A stretch of DNA of 64,000 nt, from positions 197,518,932-197,582,931 of the forward strand of contig CM035415.1 in NCBI GenBank assembly GCA_020310875.1. Reading direction: 5' to 3'. The notes under the pieces were generated by a model that did no database searches, was not told where the DNA came from, and saw only the letters and a list, made by a program, of their open reading frames with translations. Below are positions 35,794 through 45,700 of this stretch, one piece after another. The position numbers and the translations under genes are program-made. Source of the DNA: Ceratopteris richardii. Taxonomy: Eukaryota; Streptophyta; Polypodiopsida; Polypodiales; Pteridaceae. Within the stretch, counting starts at the first letter, position 1. Every line of letters begins with the position of its first letter.

Positions 35794-37416
35794 AAGCTTT
35801 GTCTTCTAGTCCCAAACTTCCCCTTTGTATGGTTCAAAAATCCTTTGGAGTCCCCTTGGGTTCTAGGTCCCACTTGAAGGTCAACTTCAAATTATCCTAT
35901 CTCAAAATCAACGCGTTATTCTTGAAAACAAAAAGAGTTGAGATCGTGTAGGATTCGAAACGAGCTTTCCAACAAGCTATAGAGCTCAAAAAATGGACTT
36001 TGGATGAAAAAGTTATGTCAAATCAGGCTCCTAGCGTCAAAACAGGCAAACAGGACCTTTGGAGATAAACGCGATTTTGTGAACTTTCAGAGAATCGCGA
36101 TTTTGTGAACTTTTAGAGAATCGCGATGCTGAGCACAAAATCGTGTTTTTGAAAATCGCGATGTTGAGCACAAAATCGTGTTTTGAAAATCGCGATGTTG
36201 AGCACAAAATCGTGTTTTGAAAATCACGATTTTGAGCACAAAATCGTGTTTTTGAGAATCGCGATGTTGAGCACAAAATCGTGTTTCTGAAAATCGCGAT
36301 GTTGAGCACAAAATCGTGTTTCTGAAAACCGCGATGTTGAGGACAAAATCGTGTTTTTTGACTGAAAATCGCGATTTTGAGCACAGAATCGTGTTTTAGA
36401 GAATCGTGTTTTTTGACTGAAAATCACGATTTTGAGCACAGAATCGTGTTTTAGAGAATCGCGATTTTGTCTCAGAGAATCGTCTTTTCATAAAATCGTG
36501 TTTTTTGACATGAAAATCGCGATTTTGAGCACAGAATCGTGTTTTAGAGAATCGTGTTTTTTGACATGAAAATCGCGATTTTGAGCATAGAATCGTGTTT
36601 TATAGAATCGTGTTTTTTTAACTGAAAATCGTGATTTTGAGCACAGAATCGTGTTTTAGAGAATCGTGTTTTTTTTACTGAAAATCGCGATTTTGAGCAC
36701 AGATTCGTGTTTTAGACAATCGCGATTTTGTCTCAGATAATCGTGTTTTCACAAAATCGTGTTTTCACAAAATCGTGTTTTCACAAAATCGTGTTTTATA
36801 GAATCGTGTTCTCACAGCATCGTGTTTTTGGCTGAAAATCGTGATTTGTGAGAATCACGATTTTGAGCACAATCACAGAATCGTGTTTTTGCTGAAAATC
36901 GTGATTTTGCTGAAAATCGTGATTGGTGAGAATCGCGATTTTGAGCACAATCACAGAATCGCGATTCTGAGAATGACCACAGAATCATGATTCTTTTAGC
37001 CAACTTTTAGGCGGGAAAACAGAAAATCGTGATTTTTCAAAAAATTTTGAATTTTCACAGAATCGCGATTTTCATCACAAAATCGCATTTTTTGGCGGGA
37101 AATTCAAATTATTGAGCGTCGGCAATGGCGAGCTCCGTATGAGCAAAAAATCATGAAAAAAACACAGCGTTTGCTCTCCCGTGCACCTCCTAACTCCTTC
37201 CCACACAATAATGCATGAAAAATGGTATGAAAATGGTGAAAATGCACTACAAAACAAGAAAGTTCTATGAAGAAGAAGATGGAAGATGGTGGAGATGATG
37301 ATGATGAAGAAGATGAAGAAGAAAAAACAGAAAATGAACTGAAATGACAATTTTTTTACCTTCCAACATCGCAAATCTACGATCTTACCATCACAACGCT
37401 CGTCCTCGAAGCTCTC
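35794..37416 (-). other. Gypsy E leader (PBS to gag)
   Basis: About 1.6 kb of untranslated leader. About 1 kb of it (36068-37095) is the repeat array listed separately. The rest includes a purine-rich GAA/GAT stretch at 37262-37335 (plus strand). Short open frames across the array are repeat artefacts. Confidence 0.75.
36068..37095. repeat. AATCGCGATT / AATCGTG leader repeat array in Gypsy E
   Basis: A degenerate tandem array of 35-60-bp units built from gaaaatcgcgattttgag, cacaaaatcgtgttt and agagaatcgtgtttt. The core is the palindrome AATCGCGATT alternating with AATCGTG. At 36954-36969 there is a 16-bp perfect palindrome (cagaatcgcgattctg). Substitutions of CG by TG or CA are common, as expected from methyl-cytosine decay. 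Confidence 0.93.
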
Positions 37417-37434
37417 TCCCCGGCAACGGCACCA
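37417..37434 (-). promoter_or_regulatory. Gypsy E primer-binding site
   Basis: Minus strand reads TGGTGCCGTTGCCGGGGA, eight bases inside the 5' LTR. It resembles the TGGCGCCGTTGCC-type PBS of many plant Gypsy elements. Confidence 0.88.
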
Positions 37435-37442
37435 AAATTTGG

Positions 37443-38043
37443 TGTAGCTCAAGCGTTAGCACCACCTCCTTTACTTGTCAATCCGCGGAGACGTGAGGAC
37501 CGGTATGAAGACCACGAGCAAATGAAGGCACAAGTGCGTGAGTGAAAGCACACAAACATGCACACACATACACACACGCGCACACAAAGTAAGATCAAAG
37601 AGAGGAACAATGGAAAGCTTCAATTGCAAAAGAGTTCTCTTACAAAAGCTCTATTCTCTAACAAGCTAACCCCAAAAATGAGCTCTCTAGCTCTTTTTAT
37701 AGTTTTTTGACTAGTTTTGGCCCTGTCCAGACCTAGTGTCCGGCCTAGTTAAAAATTAGGTTCCAGGGCTTATTTGAGGGCTCAAACGGAGTCTAAAAAT
37801 TATGAAAATCGGTAGGATGCTAGTTCTAATACTCCTCAAGCTCAAGGACTCCTCGGCTTGTGGAGTTATAAAAATAGATCATGGTATTTACAGTGGTTTT
37901 TAGTGATGAAAATCACTATTTTTGTATGGGATTCTTCTAACAATTTGACATACACTTCTTGGAGCTCCCTACTTGCTCCCTTTCCTTGTGTGTCCACATT
38001 TTGATGTGCTTCCATGCTTTGACCTTGACTTTGAGCTTCAACA
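37443..38043 (-). repeat. Gypsy E 5' LTR
   Basis: A 601-bp partner of 24673-25270, followed by ctaag at 38044-38048. Confidence 0.94.
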
Positions 38044-38967
38044 CTAAGGTTAGTAATTGTCCCAATGAAATGGTAATCGAAGCCTTTGCTAAAATATCCC
38101 ATGCCAAACAGTTACTAGGATTAGGCACTTTTCGTGCGGTTTTTTATGAGGCCACTGGTTGTACTATTACTACTGGTTGTACTATTACTAGTTCCAGTGC
38201 AGACTTTGTGGGCTCCTCTACTTGTTAACGCGTCACGAGTATGGGTCTAGGAAAACTGGCCATTCCACTTGAGCCCACTTGGATGCTTTAATAGATGTTC
38301 GTTGTTTCTCTTTTAAACCCAACTCAAACACTTTTGTAGCATGGTGGAGCATTTTGCCTGATCGTGTTTGTACTACTGCTGTTTGAGCACCTGCTACCAT
38401 AGTATAGACCATATTTTCTATAGGATTTTACCTATCCTTTTTGTCTTTATTGTATTAACGAGCCTCCTTGCAATGTCGAAGTATATGGCTAACTTCTCCA
38501 TAGAAATGACATCATGATGGGGGTATGGCACGCATCCTTGGTTCCATCGAGGTTGACTGAAATTCCTTGTCTGAGGTACTTTGTAATTGGTATAAGATGA
38601 ATATGATGCATTTTGTGAGTGGGGTAGTACATAACTTGTAGCTAGTTCTCCCTCCTCTTGAATTACTGCATTGATGACCAATCGATTTTGCATTGTTGCA
38701 TTATATGGACAGGACTTTGTAGAATGACTAGCGGTATCACAGATTGCGTGTTAAATTTGGTTAAGTGCATAGTTGGTCACCACATGGCCAAGGTTTTTAT
38801 GTTTTATTAAATAAACCTGCTTCAAGGGGTCATCACTTTTACTTTTATCAAAATTCAGCCATTTCAAGTCTTCTGTAAATCCTCCGGCTTTATGCTCGAG
38901 TTATAATGTCATCGCTATACATTATCCAAAGTCATTCCACCAATACAACGAATAAACATATGTAATA
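38044..38967 (-). pseudogene. Gypsy C gag, C-terminal fragment
   Basis: A minus-strand piece of C between the E and A2 insertions. An open stretch (38693-38418, MQNRLVINAVIQEEGELATS) follows a nucleocapsid-like HAICDTASHSTKSC (about 38.75 kb) that keeps the HX4C half of a knuckle. It is otherwise broken by stops. The frame runs into the protease fragment beyond E. Confidence 0.6.
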
Positions 38968-39090
38968 TTGTTCGCCAGTTTAAGCGTCTCGAAGTCTACT
39001 ACAGGTCTAGCAAAACTCGTCTCGGTAGTTCCGTTCAACTTTTTGAGATACAGTCAATTTTCTGCATCAAGGTATTTTAGTCACCGGCCA

Positions 39091-40911
39091 TGGCTGAAAG
39101 CACTGATGTATTTTGTATGTTGGCTGTTGAGGATAAGTTGGATGGTACCAACTACCCATTATGGCTTATATGATGCGACATGTACTGGTTGCAAAAGGAC
39201 TGTAGAACATTGTGCAGGGTGTTGAAAGACGTCCTGTTACACCTGCGACTACAGGTACTACAAATACAGGTGCTGGAGGTGTTGGAGCTGATGAAGATGG
39301 TTTCGAAGATGATATTCCACAGATTCCTGTTCGTGCTGCTGTTTCTGCTGCACCTACTGCAGAGCAGATTCGTTGGGATGGCAGAGATGCCCAGGCACAT
39401 GCATTGATAGCTTTGTCTGTCAAATGTGCCATTATTCCTCACATTCGCTCTTGCAAAACAGCAAAGGATGCTTGGGATACACTTACCACTTTGTACCAGG
39501 CTAGGAATGAGGCTCGTGTTGCTTACCTCCGAAAACAGTTGGAGAGTGAGCACATGAATGAAGGTGATTCTATGAACAGTTTTCTTACAAAGATCAAAGA
39601 CCTGAAGGAACAATTGATTTCTGCTGATGAGGCTATACCAGATAGCTCACTTGTGCAGACCGTTCTGAATGGTCTTCCTGATTCATATCAGAGTTTTGCC
39701 TCTACTCTTCGGTTGATGATGAAAGGCAATCCGAATGCCTTGTCATTTGAGGAATTAGTCTCTGTTCTGTTGCAGGAAGATCAGTCCAGGCAGAACAGGT
39801 CCATTATGCATGTTGCAGATCAAGCTTTCCTGGCTAGTTAGAAGGGCGAAGGAAAATGGAGCTCTTCTACTAGTAAGCAGAAATATGCAAATGTTGCACA
39901 ATCGAAGAACCAGGATAAAGATGAGAAGAAATCAGAAAAGCAGAAATTGTTCTGCAAGTACTGTAAAGGAAATGAACATATTATAAAGAACTATTCAAAA
40001 CTGGCTGCTAAAGAGGCAAAGAAGAAAGAGGCTGGAATGGTTGTTGCAGAGGCCTCTACATTGTGTAGGGTGTTGAAAGACGTCCTGTTACACCTGCGAC
40101 TACAGGTACTACAAATACAGGTGCTGGAGGTGTTGGAGCTGATGAAGATGGTGTCGAAGATGATATTCCACATATTCCTATTCGTGCTGCTATTTCTACT
40201 GCACCTACTGCAGAGCAGATTCGTTGGGATGGCAGAGATGCCCAGGCACATGCATTGATAGCTTTGTCTGTCAAACGTGCCATTATTCCTCACATTCGCT
40301 CTTGCAAAACAGCAAAGGATGCTTGGGATACACTTACCACTTTGTACCAGGCTAGGAATGAGGCTCGTGTTGCTTACCTCTGAAAACAGTTGGAGAGTGA
40401 GCACATGAATGAAGGTGATTCTATGAACAGTTTTCTTACAAAGATCAAAGACCTGAAGGAACAATTGATTTCTGCTGATGAGGCTATACCAGATAGCTCA
40501 CTTGTGCAGACCGTTCTGAATGGTCTTCCTGATTCATATCAGAGTTTTGCCTCTACTCTTCGGTTGATGATGAAAGGCAATCCGAATGCCTTGTCATTTG
40601 AGGAATTAATCTCTGTTCTGTTGCAGGAAGATCAGTCCAGGCAGAACAGGTCCATTATGCATGTTGCAGATCAAGCTTTCCTGGCTAGTTAGAAGGGCGA
40701 AGGAAAATGGAGCTCTTCTACTAGTAAGCAGAAATATGCAAATGTTGCACAATCGAAGAACCAGGATAAAGATGAGAAGAAATCAGAAAAGCAGAAATTG
40801 TTCTGCAAGTACTGTAAAGGAAATGAACATATTATAAAGAACTATTCAAAACTGGCTGCTAAAGAGGCAAAGAAGAAAGAGGCTGGAATGGTTGTTGCAG
40901 AGGCCTCTACA
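39091..40911 (+). pseudogene. A2 gag with internal 851-bp tandem duplication
   Basis: Gag begins MAESTDVFCMLAVEDKLDG (ATG 39091). A 1-base loss near 39165 shifts it to the frame of 39212-39841 (RWDGRDAQAHAL, LTTLYQARNEARVAYLRK, KIKDLKEQLISADEA), which ends at a TAG (39839). After the knuckle-like FCKYCKGNEHIIKN the sequence jumps back at 40061 to gag codon about 50 and repeats. The second copy has the same TAG and an extra TGA (ctctgaaaac, about 40381). Because 851 is not a multiple of three, the duplication itself breaks the frame. Confidence 0.9.
39210..40911 (+). repeat. 851-bp direct tandem duplication (39210-40060 and 40061-40911)
   Basis: The two units align end to end with a constant offset of 851 (gttgaaagac at 39221 and 40072; gcctctaca ending at 40060 and 40911) and differ at only a few positions. 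The junction shows acattgtg on both sides, a short microhomology. Confidence 0.95.
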
Positions 40912-42327
40912 CCAAAAACAGAGTCAGCAAATCTTGTGCAGGAAGAAGAATGGGCGTTTACTATTGTCTGCAGTTTTGACCCATCTTCTCATGATCAGTG
41001 CATGTCTGCAGTAGACTCAGATGTTTGGTACTTTGACAGTGGGGCGACCAAACATATTACCTCGCAGTGCAGTTTCTTCTCTTCACTCGAGCCTGCCCCT
41101 ACAGGGAATACTGTCACATGCGCCAATAACTCCTCTTATCCTGTTATGGGAGTTGGTAAGATCATTCTGACTACTGCTGATGGTAGTTCTTTTGCTTTGT
41201 CAGACGCTTTATTTGTGCCAAGGATCAAAAAGAACCTGTTATCAGTTTCTGCATTAGCCAAGATTGGCTTGGTTGTGAAATTCGTTGATGACAGGTGTAC
41301 AGTCCATGATCTCTCAAATGGTGATGTGATTATTGCTTCTGGCATCTTATGTCGTGGGCTGTATAAGCTCATAGACTATGAAAGATCTGTGAATGATTCG
41401 ACATGTGCAGTTCATGATTCTCAGGCTATGTCAGATGCAAAGCTTTGGCATGCACGCTTTGGTCATCTGAATTTTGCTAGTTTGCTACGCCTACAGAAAT
41501 CTGAAATGGTGTCCTCTTTGCCCAAACTTGAGGCTCCTGGAAAACATGTTTGTGAAGGCTGTATTTTGGGCAAAATGCAGCATTCTTCCTTTCCAAAAGA
41601 TGGTTCAGTTCGGGCTACGCAGAAATTGCAGCTTGTACATAGTGATATCTGTGGTCCTATGCAGACACCCTCTTTTGGAAATTACCTTTACTTTGTGACT
41701 TTCATTGATGATTTTTCCAGGCATGCATGGGTATATCCACTCAAAGCAAAGTCCGAAGTGTTCATGTGCTTCAAACAGTTTTTGGTTTTGGCTGAAAATC
41801 TGTCAGCATGTAAAATGGGCACCCTCCGTTCTGATCGAGGGGGGGAATATATATCTTCAGCTTTTAATGCATTTCTGGCTGAAAGTGGGATAAAACACCA
41901 ATGTACAGTGCCGTATACACCTCAACAGAATGGAGTTGCTGAACGAAAGAATAGGTCACTCATGGAAATGGCGAGGTGCATGGTCAAAAGTCAGGCTTTA
42001 CCACATAGTTTCTGGCTTGAAGCTGTCATGTGTGCAGCATATGTACTGAACAGGTGTCCCACTAAAGCGTTGCAGTCTATCAATCCATATGAGGCTTGGC
42101 ATGACCGCAAGCCATCTGTTGCTCATCTACGTGTTTTTGGTTGTTTAGCATATGCATTAGTGCCTGAACAACATCGCAGAAAATTGGCTGATGAGGCAGT
42201 AAAATGTATTTTTGTTGGGTACAGTTCTGAAAGTAAAGGCTATCGTCTGTATCATCCACAGACTAAATGCATTTTGGTTAGCCGTGATGTTGTCTTTGTG
42301 GAAGATGCTATTCAGCCATTGCTTTAA
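40798..42327 (+). pseudogene. A2 protease-integrase frame
   Basis: A 509-codon open frame. It opens with the knuckle-like FCKYCKGNEHIIKN, then the protease WYFDSGATKHIT (about 41025). The integrase follows: WHARFGHLNF with CEGCILGK, catalytic Asp in VHSDICGP (about 41638), Asp in LRSDRGGEY (about 41829), and Glu in NGVAERKN (about 41940). It ends with a TAA (42325-42327) in IQPLL, where A1 reads on (LLSCTKE). It is the best-preserved integrase of family A in this window, with all DDE residues present. Confidence 0.92.
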
Positions 42328-42360
42328 TGTACTAAGGAGATATTTGTTAGCTCCAAAGAC

Positions 42361-44190
42361 ATGTATGATACTTTGATGCCTCTTTTTACAGGTGGACAGG
42401 CTAGTGCTGCTCCTAATGAGGCAACTTCTCAGCCTTTGCAGGTTTCATATAATGATGCAGATCATTCCATTTCTGATGCAGATTTACATGATGCACTTGT
42501 TGATGAGAGAGCTGATATTGAGCAGGCAAAAACTATGCCAAAATGGTTGGTGCAGACTTTGCGTGACAGCAAAATTAGATGCAGCTTTGTCATATCGTAC
42601 TCGTTCAGGCTCTCATAGTGCCTCCTTTGCATCAGATTGCTATGCTATGGCTGCATCTAGTCTCTGTGATGTGAATGAGCCTGTTTCTTTTGATGAAGCA
42701 CAAAATTCAGAAAATTGGATGGCTGTTATGCAATCTGAATATGATGCTTATGTGACTTGCCTCCTGGCAAGAAGGCCATTAGCACTAAGTGGGTATACAA
42801 GCTGAAGCGTAAACCTGATGGTACAGTTGACAGGTATAAGGCTAGGCTTGTTGCAAAGGGTTATGCACAGGAAAGAGGCATTGATTTTGATGAGACCTTT
42901 GCACCTACATGCCGTATGACTACTATTCGGAGCATTTGTGCACTTGCAGCCCTTCATGGTTGGAATGTACATCAGTTGGACATTAAAACAGCATTTCTGA
43001 ATGGTGACTTGCATGAAGAAGTGTATGTTTTTCAGCCCCGTGGCTTTGTGCAAAAAGGGCATGAAAACCAGGTTTGCAGGTTAAAGAAGGTATTATATGG
43101 TTTAAAGCAAGCACCACGTGCTTGGTATGAGAAGATACATGCCTATCTGATTGCACATGGTTTTGAGAACAGTCCAACTGAAAGCACCTTATATGTTAAA
43201 CGTGCTAATGCTGTGGTTCTGATCATTGTTGTCTATGTTGATGACATGCTGCTCATTGGTCCTATTGAGACACATATTGCTGATTTTAAGGCTGATTCGC
43301 ATGCCTCATTTGAGATGTCTGATTTGGGGCATTTGCATCACTATTTGGGCATTCAGTTTATGCACGTTGATGGTGGAATGGCTTTGTGTCAAACGAAATA
43401 TATTGACACATTATTGCAGTGTTTGGGCCTTGAAGACTGTAAGCCTATTGCCACTCCTATGGAGACAGGTTTACAATTGAGTCTTCATGATGCTGGAGAT
43501 GCATTTGATGTTGTTCTCTATCAGCAGGCTGTTGGATGCTTGATTTACTCATGCATTACTCGGCCAGATGTTCAATTTGTTGTCTCACAGATGAGCAGGT
43601 TTATGCATTGCCCAGGAGTCACGCATTGGAAAGCGGTTAAGCGCATCTTTCGCTACTTGAGTGGTACTAGGCTACTTGGGTTGTTTTATCCCAAGGGGGG
43701 ATCACTACCGCCAGATTTGCATGCTTTTTCTGACTCAGATTGGGCTGGTTGCTATGACACTCGTGTGTCCACCTGTGGTTTTTGCTTCATGCTTGGTACC
43801 TCATGTATATCTTGGTTGAGCAAGAAGCAACCTACTATGGCCACTTCCAGTTGTGAGGCTGAGTATAGGGCAGCTTTCACAGCGACTGTTGAGTGTGTGT
43901 GGCTCAGACGCCTTATGGCTGATTTGGATGTTGGCCTGTCTTCTGCCACCACCATCTTCACTAACAGTCAGAGCGCATTGGCAGTTGCGAGGAACCCTGT
44001 GTTCCATGCTCGCACTAAGCACATTGAGGTGCATTATCACTATGTCAGGGAGAGGTTCTCTGCTGGGGAGATCAGCTTGGCATATGTGCCCACGCAGGAG
44101 AACATTGCAGACCTTTTCACAAAGGCTCTACCTAGGGAGAAGTTTGAAGCTTTCCGCAAAGCTTTGGGCTTACTTCCTTTTGTGGAGTGA
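42361..44190 (+). pseudogene. A2 RT-RNase H region
   Basis: A linker (42361 on, MPKWLVQTLRDSK) is followed by a 1-base insertion near 42570. About 29 bases are missing near 42750 compared with A1 (QSEYDA jumps toward DLPPGKK), then a 477-codon frame at 42757-44190. RT: KWVYKLKRKPDG, QLDIKTAFLNGD, LYGLKQAPRAWYEK and VVYVDDMLLIG (about 43232). RNase H: DSDWAGCYDTRVST and SCEAEYRAAF, ending in ADLFTKALPREKF and LGLLPFVE. RT and RNase H motifs are complete. Confidence 0.93.
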
Positions 44191-44252
44191 TTTCCACATA
44201 GCTTGGCACTTCCTTATACATGAGTGCAAGCTCCTTGTTCACCGCATCACTC

Positions 44253-44264
44253 CCAGGGGGGATT
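44253..44264 (+). promoter_or_regulatory. A2 polypurine tract
   Basis: ccaggggggatt immediately before the 3' LTR. Confidence 0.85.
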
Positions 44265-44495
44265 TGTTGATATATTTAGGTAGTGATGTGTGTGAACACT
44301 CTAGGACCGCCGGGGCACTTTTTTCCCTCTTTAGGAGGTTTTTTTCCCCCGGCTTGTATATACGCCTATTGCCCTAATGAGCTACTTATCTTTGTACATT
44401 CTCTAGTAATACATTCAGTATTGTGTGTTTGTGCTCCAAGCTTCTTCTTCTTCCTTCTGCTGTTCGCGTGCTTCCGCAGACGTCTATCTCCAACA
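44265..44495 (+). repeat. A2 3' LTR
   Basis: A 231-bp A-family LTR, tgttgatatatttagg...ctccaaca. Confidence 0.94.
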
Positions 44496-44735
44496 TCTTT
44501 CACTCCAAAATTTTGGGAATTCCTCTCTAATGAGTTGTTCAATAGGGGTACTTGGCCTTGGACTAGGATATGATGTCTTCTCAATAGGTTCAATAGGCCT
44601 ATTAATATCTTCACCAACTTCGCCTGTCATTTCAGCTAGCACTGAACTACCACTGAATTTGGTGTTGACACCAAACACCGAACCACTACCAAAAGGGATC
44701 AGACTACCATCAAGTTCAATGTCAATATCGGGCAT
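44496..44735 (-). pseudogene. Gypsy C gag start
   Basis: Minus-strand frame from ATG 44735 (MPDIDIELDGSLIPFGSGSV), about 80 codons, cut at 44496 by A2. It is the first long frame after the C primer site and leader (44736-45021), so it is taken as the N-terminus of gag. I do not recognise a conserved domain in it. Confidence 0.55.
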
Positions 44736-45021
44736 GGAACTATCATCAAACTATAACGGACTGAGTTTTAATATACTTTGCAAACCGAGAATGAGGAAAT
44801 GTTGTGGTACCATTCCACTGCTACTCGTTGCGCCCTTCCCTCCAGATGTGATACTTTCAATATTACCCCACAGTGGCATCGCTAGCATATTATTCACTCT
44901 CCAAGGTTGTCTATTACTTCAATATTTGGGATAAGTCTCTACAGAGCATGTTATAGGCATGTAGGAAAGAATCTCTGCTCAAAAGTGTATGTTGAACTTC
45001 TGTCAAAAACTAAATTCTGAT

Positions 45022-45039
45022 TCCCATAGACGGCACCAA
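45022..45039 (-). promoter_or_regulatory. Gypsy C primer-binding site
   Basis: Minus strand TTGGTGCCGTCTATGGGA directly abuts the 5' LTR, a plant Gypsy-type PBS. It fixes the element's orientation as minus. Confidence 0.88.
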
Positions 45040-45696
45040 TGTTAAACCTCTATTCCTAAACCGACTGTATCTGGTAAGATAACAGTGAACAGGGTAACTA
45101 AAAGGTTTCTTGGGTTGGCAAGAATCTATGAACAAAATCCTTGATATTTTCCCACTCCTCAGACTTAAGAGAATCAATCCAACAAATTACGGAGTCACTC
45201 TATGGTTAACATCTTCTCTGAATACTTCTCTGAATATTCACACAGCATTAACTTCTTCAACGTGTTGTCTCGATTATGATTTATCTTTGAATTAACTACT
45301 ACCACACTTCAGCATTGATCATGTAACTCTACCACAGATTCACTTACATTATGTGCAAGATTAACAATTAAGTTACTAGCGAAATTAACCACAATAGTAC
45401 ATCACAATATTTCTAATAGTAATCCTCAACAAGACTCACTTAATCACCATAGTAAAAGGTTAATTATCTAATAAACATCAACAACGCACTAAACAAGACA
45501 TTCAGATAAAGAAAAATTGCATGCACTTTGCTTGCTCCACCACGCACTGTCTGACAGACTTGTCGTGCATCTAGTAGAACTACACAAGCACGACCGTTTG
45601 TATTAGTTCATAAAATGAGTTACAACAATTGAATCAATATGGTGCTTCACTCAAACATATGAAATATTACAAATACAATAATACGATAGCCTAACA
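45040..45696 (-). repeat. Gypsy C 5' LTR
   Basis: A 657-bp partner of 1588-2258; the Copia B2 sequence resumes directly after it. Confidence 0.9.
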
Positions 45697-45700
45697 AATA

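Larger units (their letters stand above)
24673..38043 (-). mobile_element. Gypsy element E (minus strand, 13.4 kb)
   Basis: A complete Ty3/Gypsy element with 598- and 601-bp LTRs (24673-25270, 37443-38043; roughly a dozen differences by eye), PBS at 37417-37434, PPT at 25271-25284 and a TSD of ctaag. Minus-strand order: 1.65-kb leader with a 1-kb AATCGCGATT-type repeat array, gag, protease, RT, RNase H, two H2C2 zinc modules, integrase core, a second protease-like domain with basic tail, then about 1.2 kb untranslated. The whole coding region from 35793 to 26499 is one frame apart from one frameshift and four stops, so the copy is recently decayed and its unusual architecture can be read with confidence. 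Confidence 0.95.
38968..44495 (+). mobile_element. Copia family A, copy A2 (5' truncated)
   Basis: An A-family element that begins abruptly in the leader (ttgttcgccag, equivalent to about 7164 in A1). It lacks the 5' LTR and PBS and runs to a complete 3' LTR at 44265-44495. No matching target duplication is found (left tgtaata, right tcttt), so the 5' end was lost with adjacent C sequence. It contains an 851-bp tandem duplication in gag. Confidence 0.9.
1588..45696 (-). mobile_element. Gypsy element C (minus strand), carrying three nested insertions
   Basis: A Ty3/Gypsy retrotransposon bounded by LTRs at 1588-2258 and 45040-45696, both TGTT...AACA, flanked by aata on each side (1584-1587, 45697-45700). 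The flanking Copia B2 sequence is continuous across it. Removing A1, E and A2 leaves about 9.5 kb. In minus-strand order: PBS at 45022-45039, gag from 44735, a gag/nucleocapsid piece at 38044-38967, protease at about 24.2-24.5 kb, RT and RNase H at 22.5-23.7 kb, the end of RNase H plus integrase at 5.4-6.7 kb, and an extra unrecognised coding remnant at 2.9-4.8 kb before the 3' LTR. It is heavily decayed. The LTR pair differs at many positions, so it is older than the elements inside it. Confidence 0.9.

Noticed and set aside
36037..36439. Overlapping minus-strand open frames across the E leader array
   Set aside because: They read the repeat unit in several frames (ILCSTSRF-like peptides) and exist in all frames, as expected from a stop-poor repeat. 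There is no sign of a real protein.
24673..38043. E as two elements fused by recombination, explaining the duplicated protease and zinc modules
   Set aside because: One pair of LTRs, one target duplication and a single reading frame from gag to the C-terminal tail make a recent chimera unlikely; an old fusion in the family cannot be excluded.
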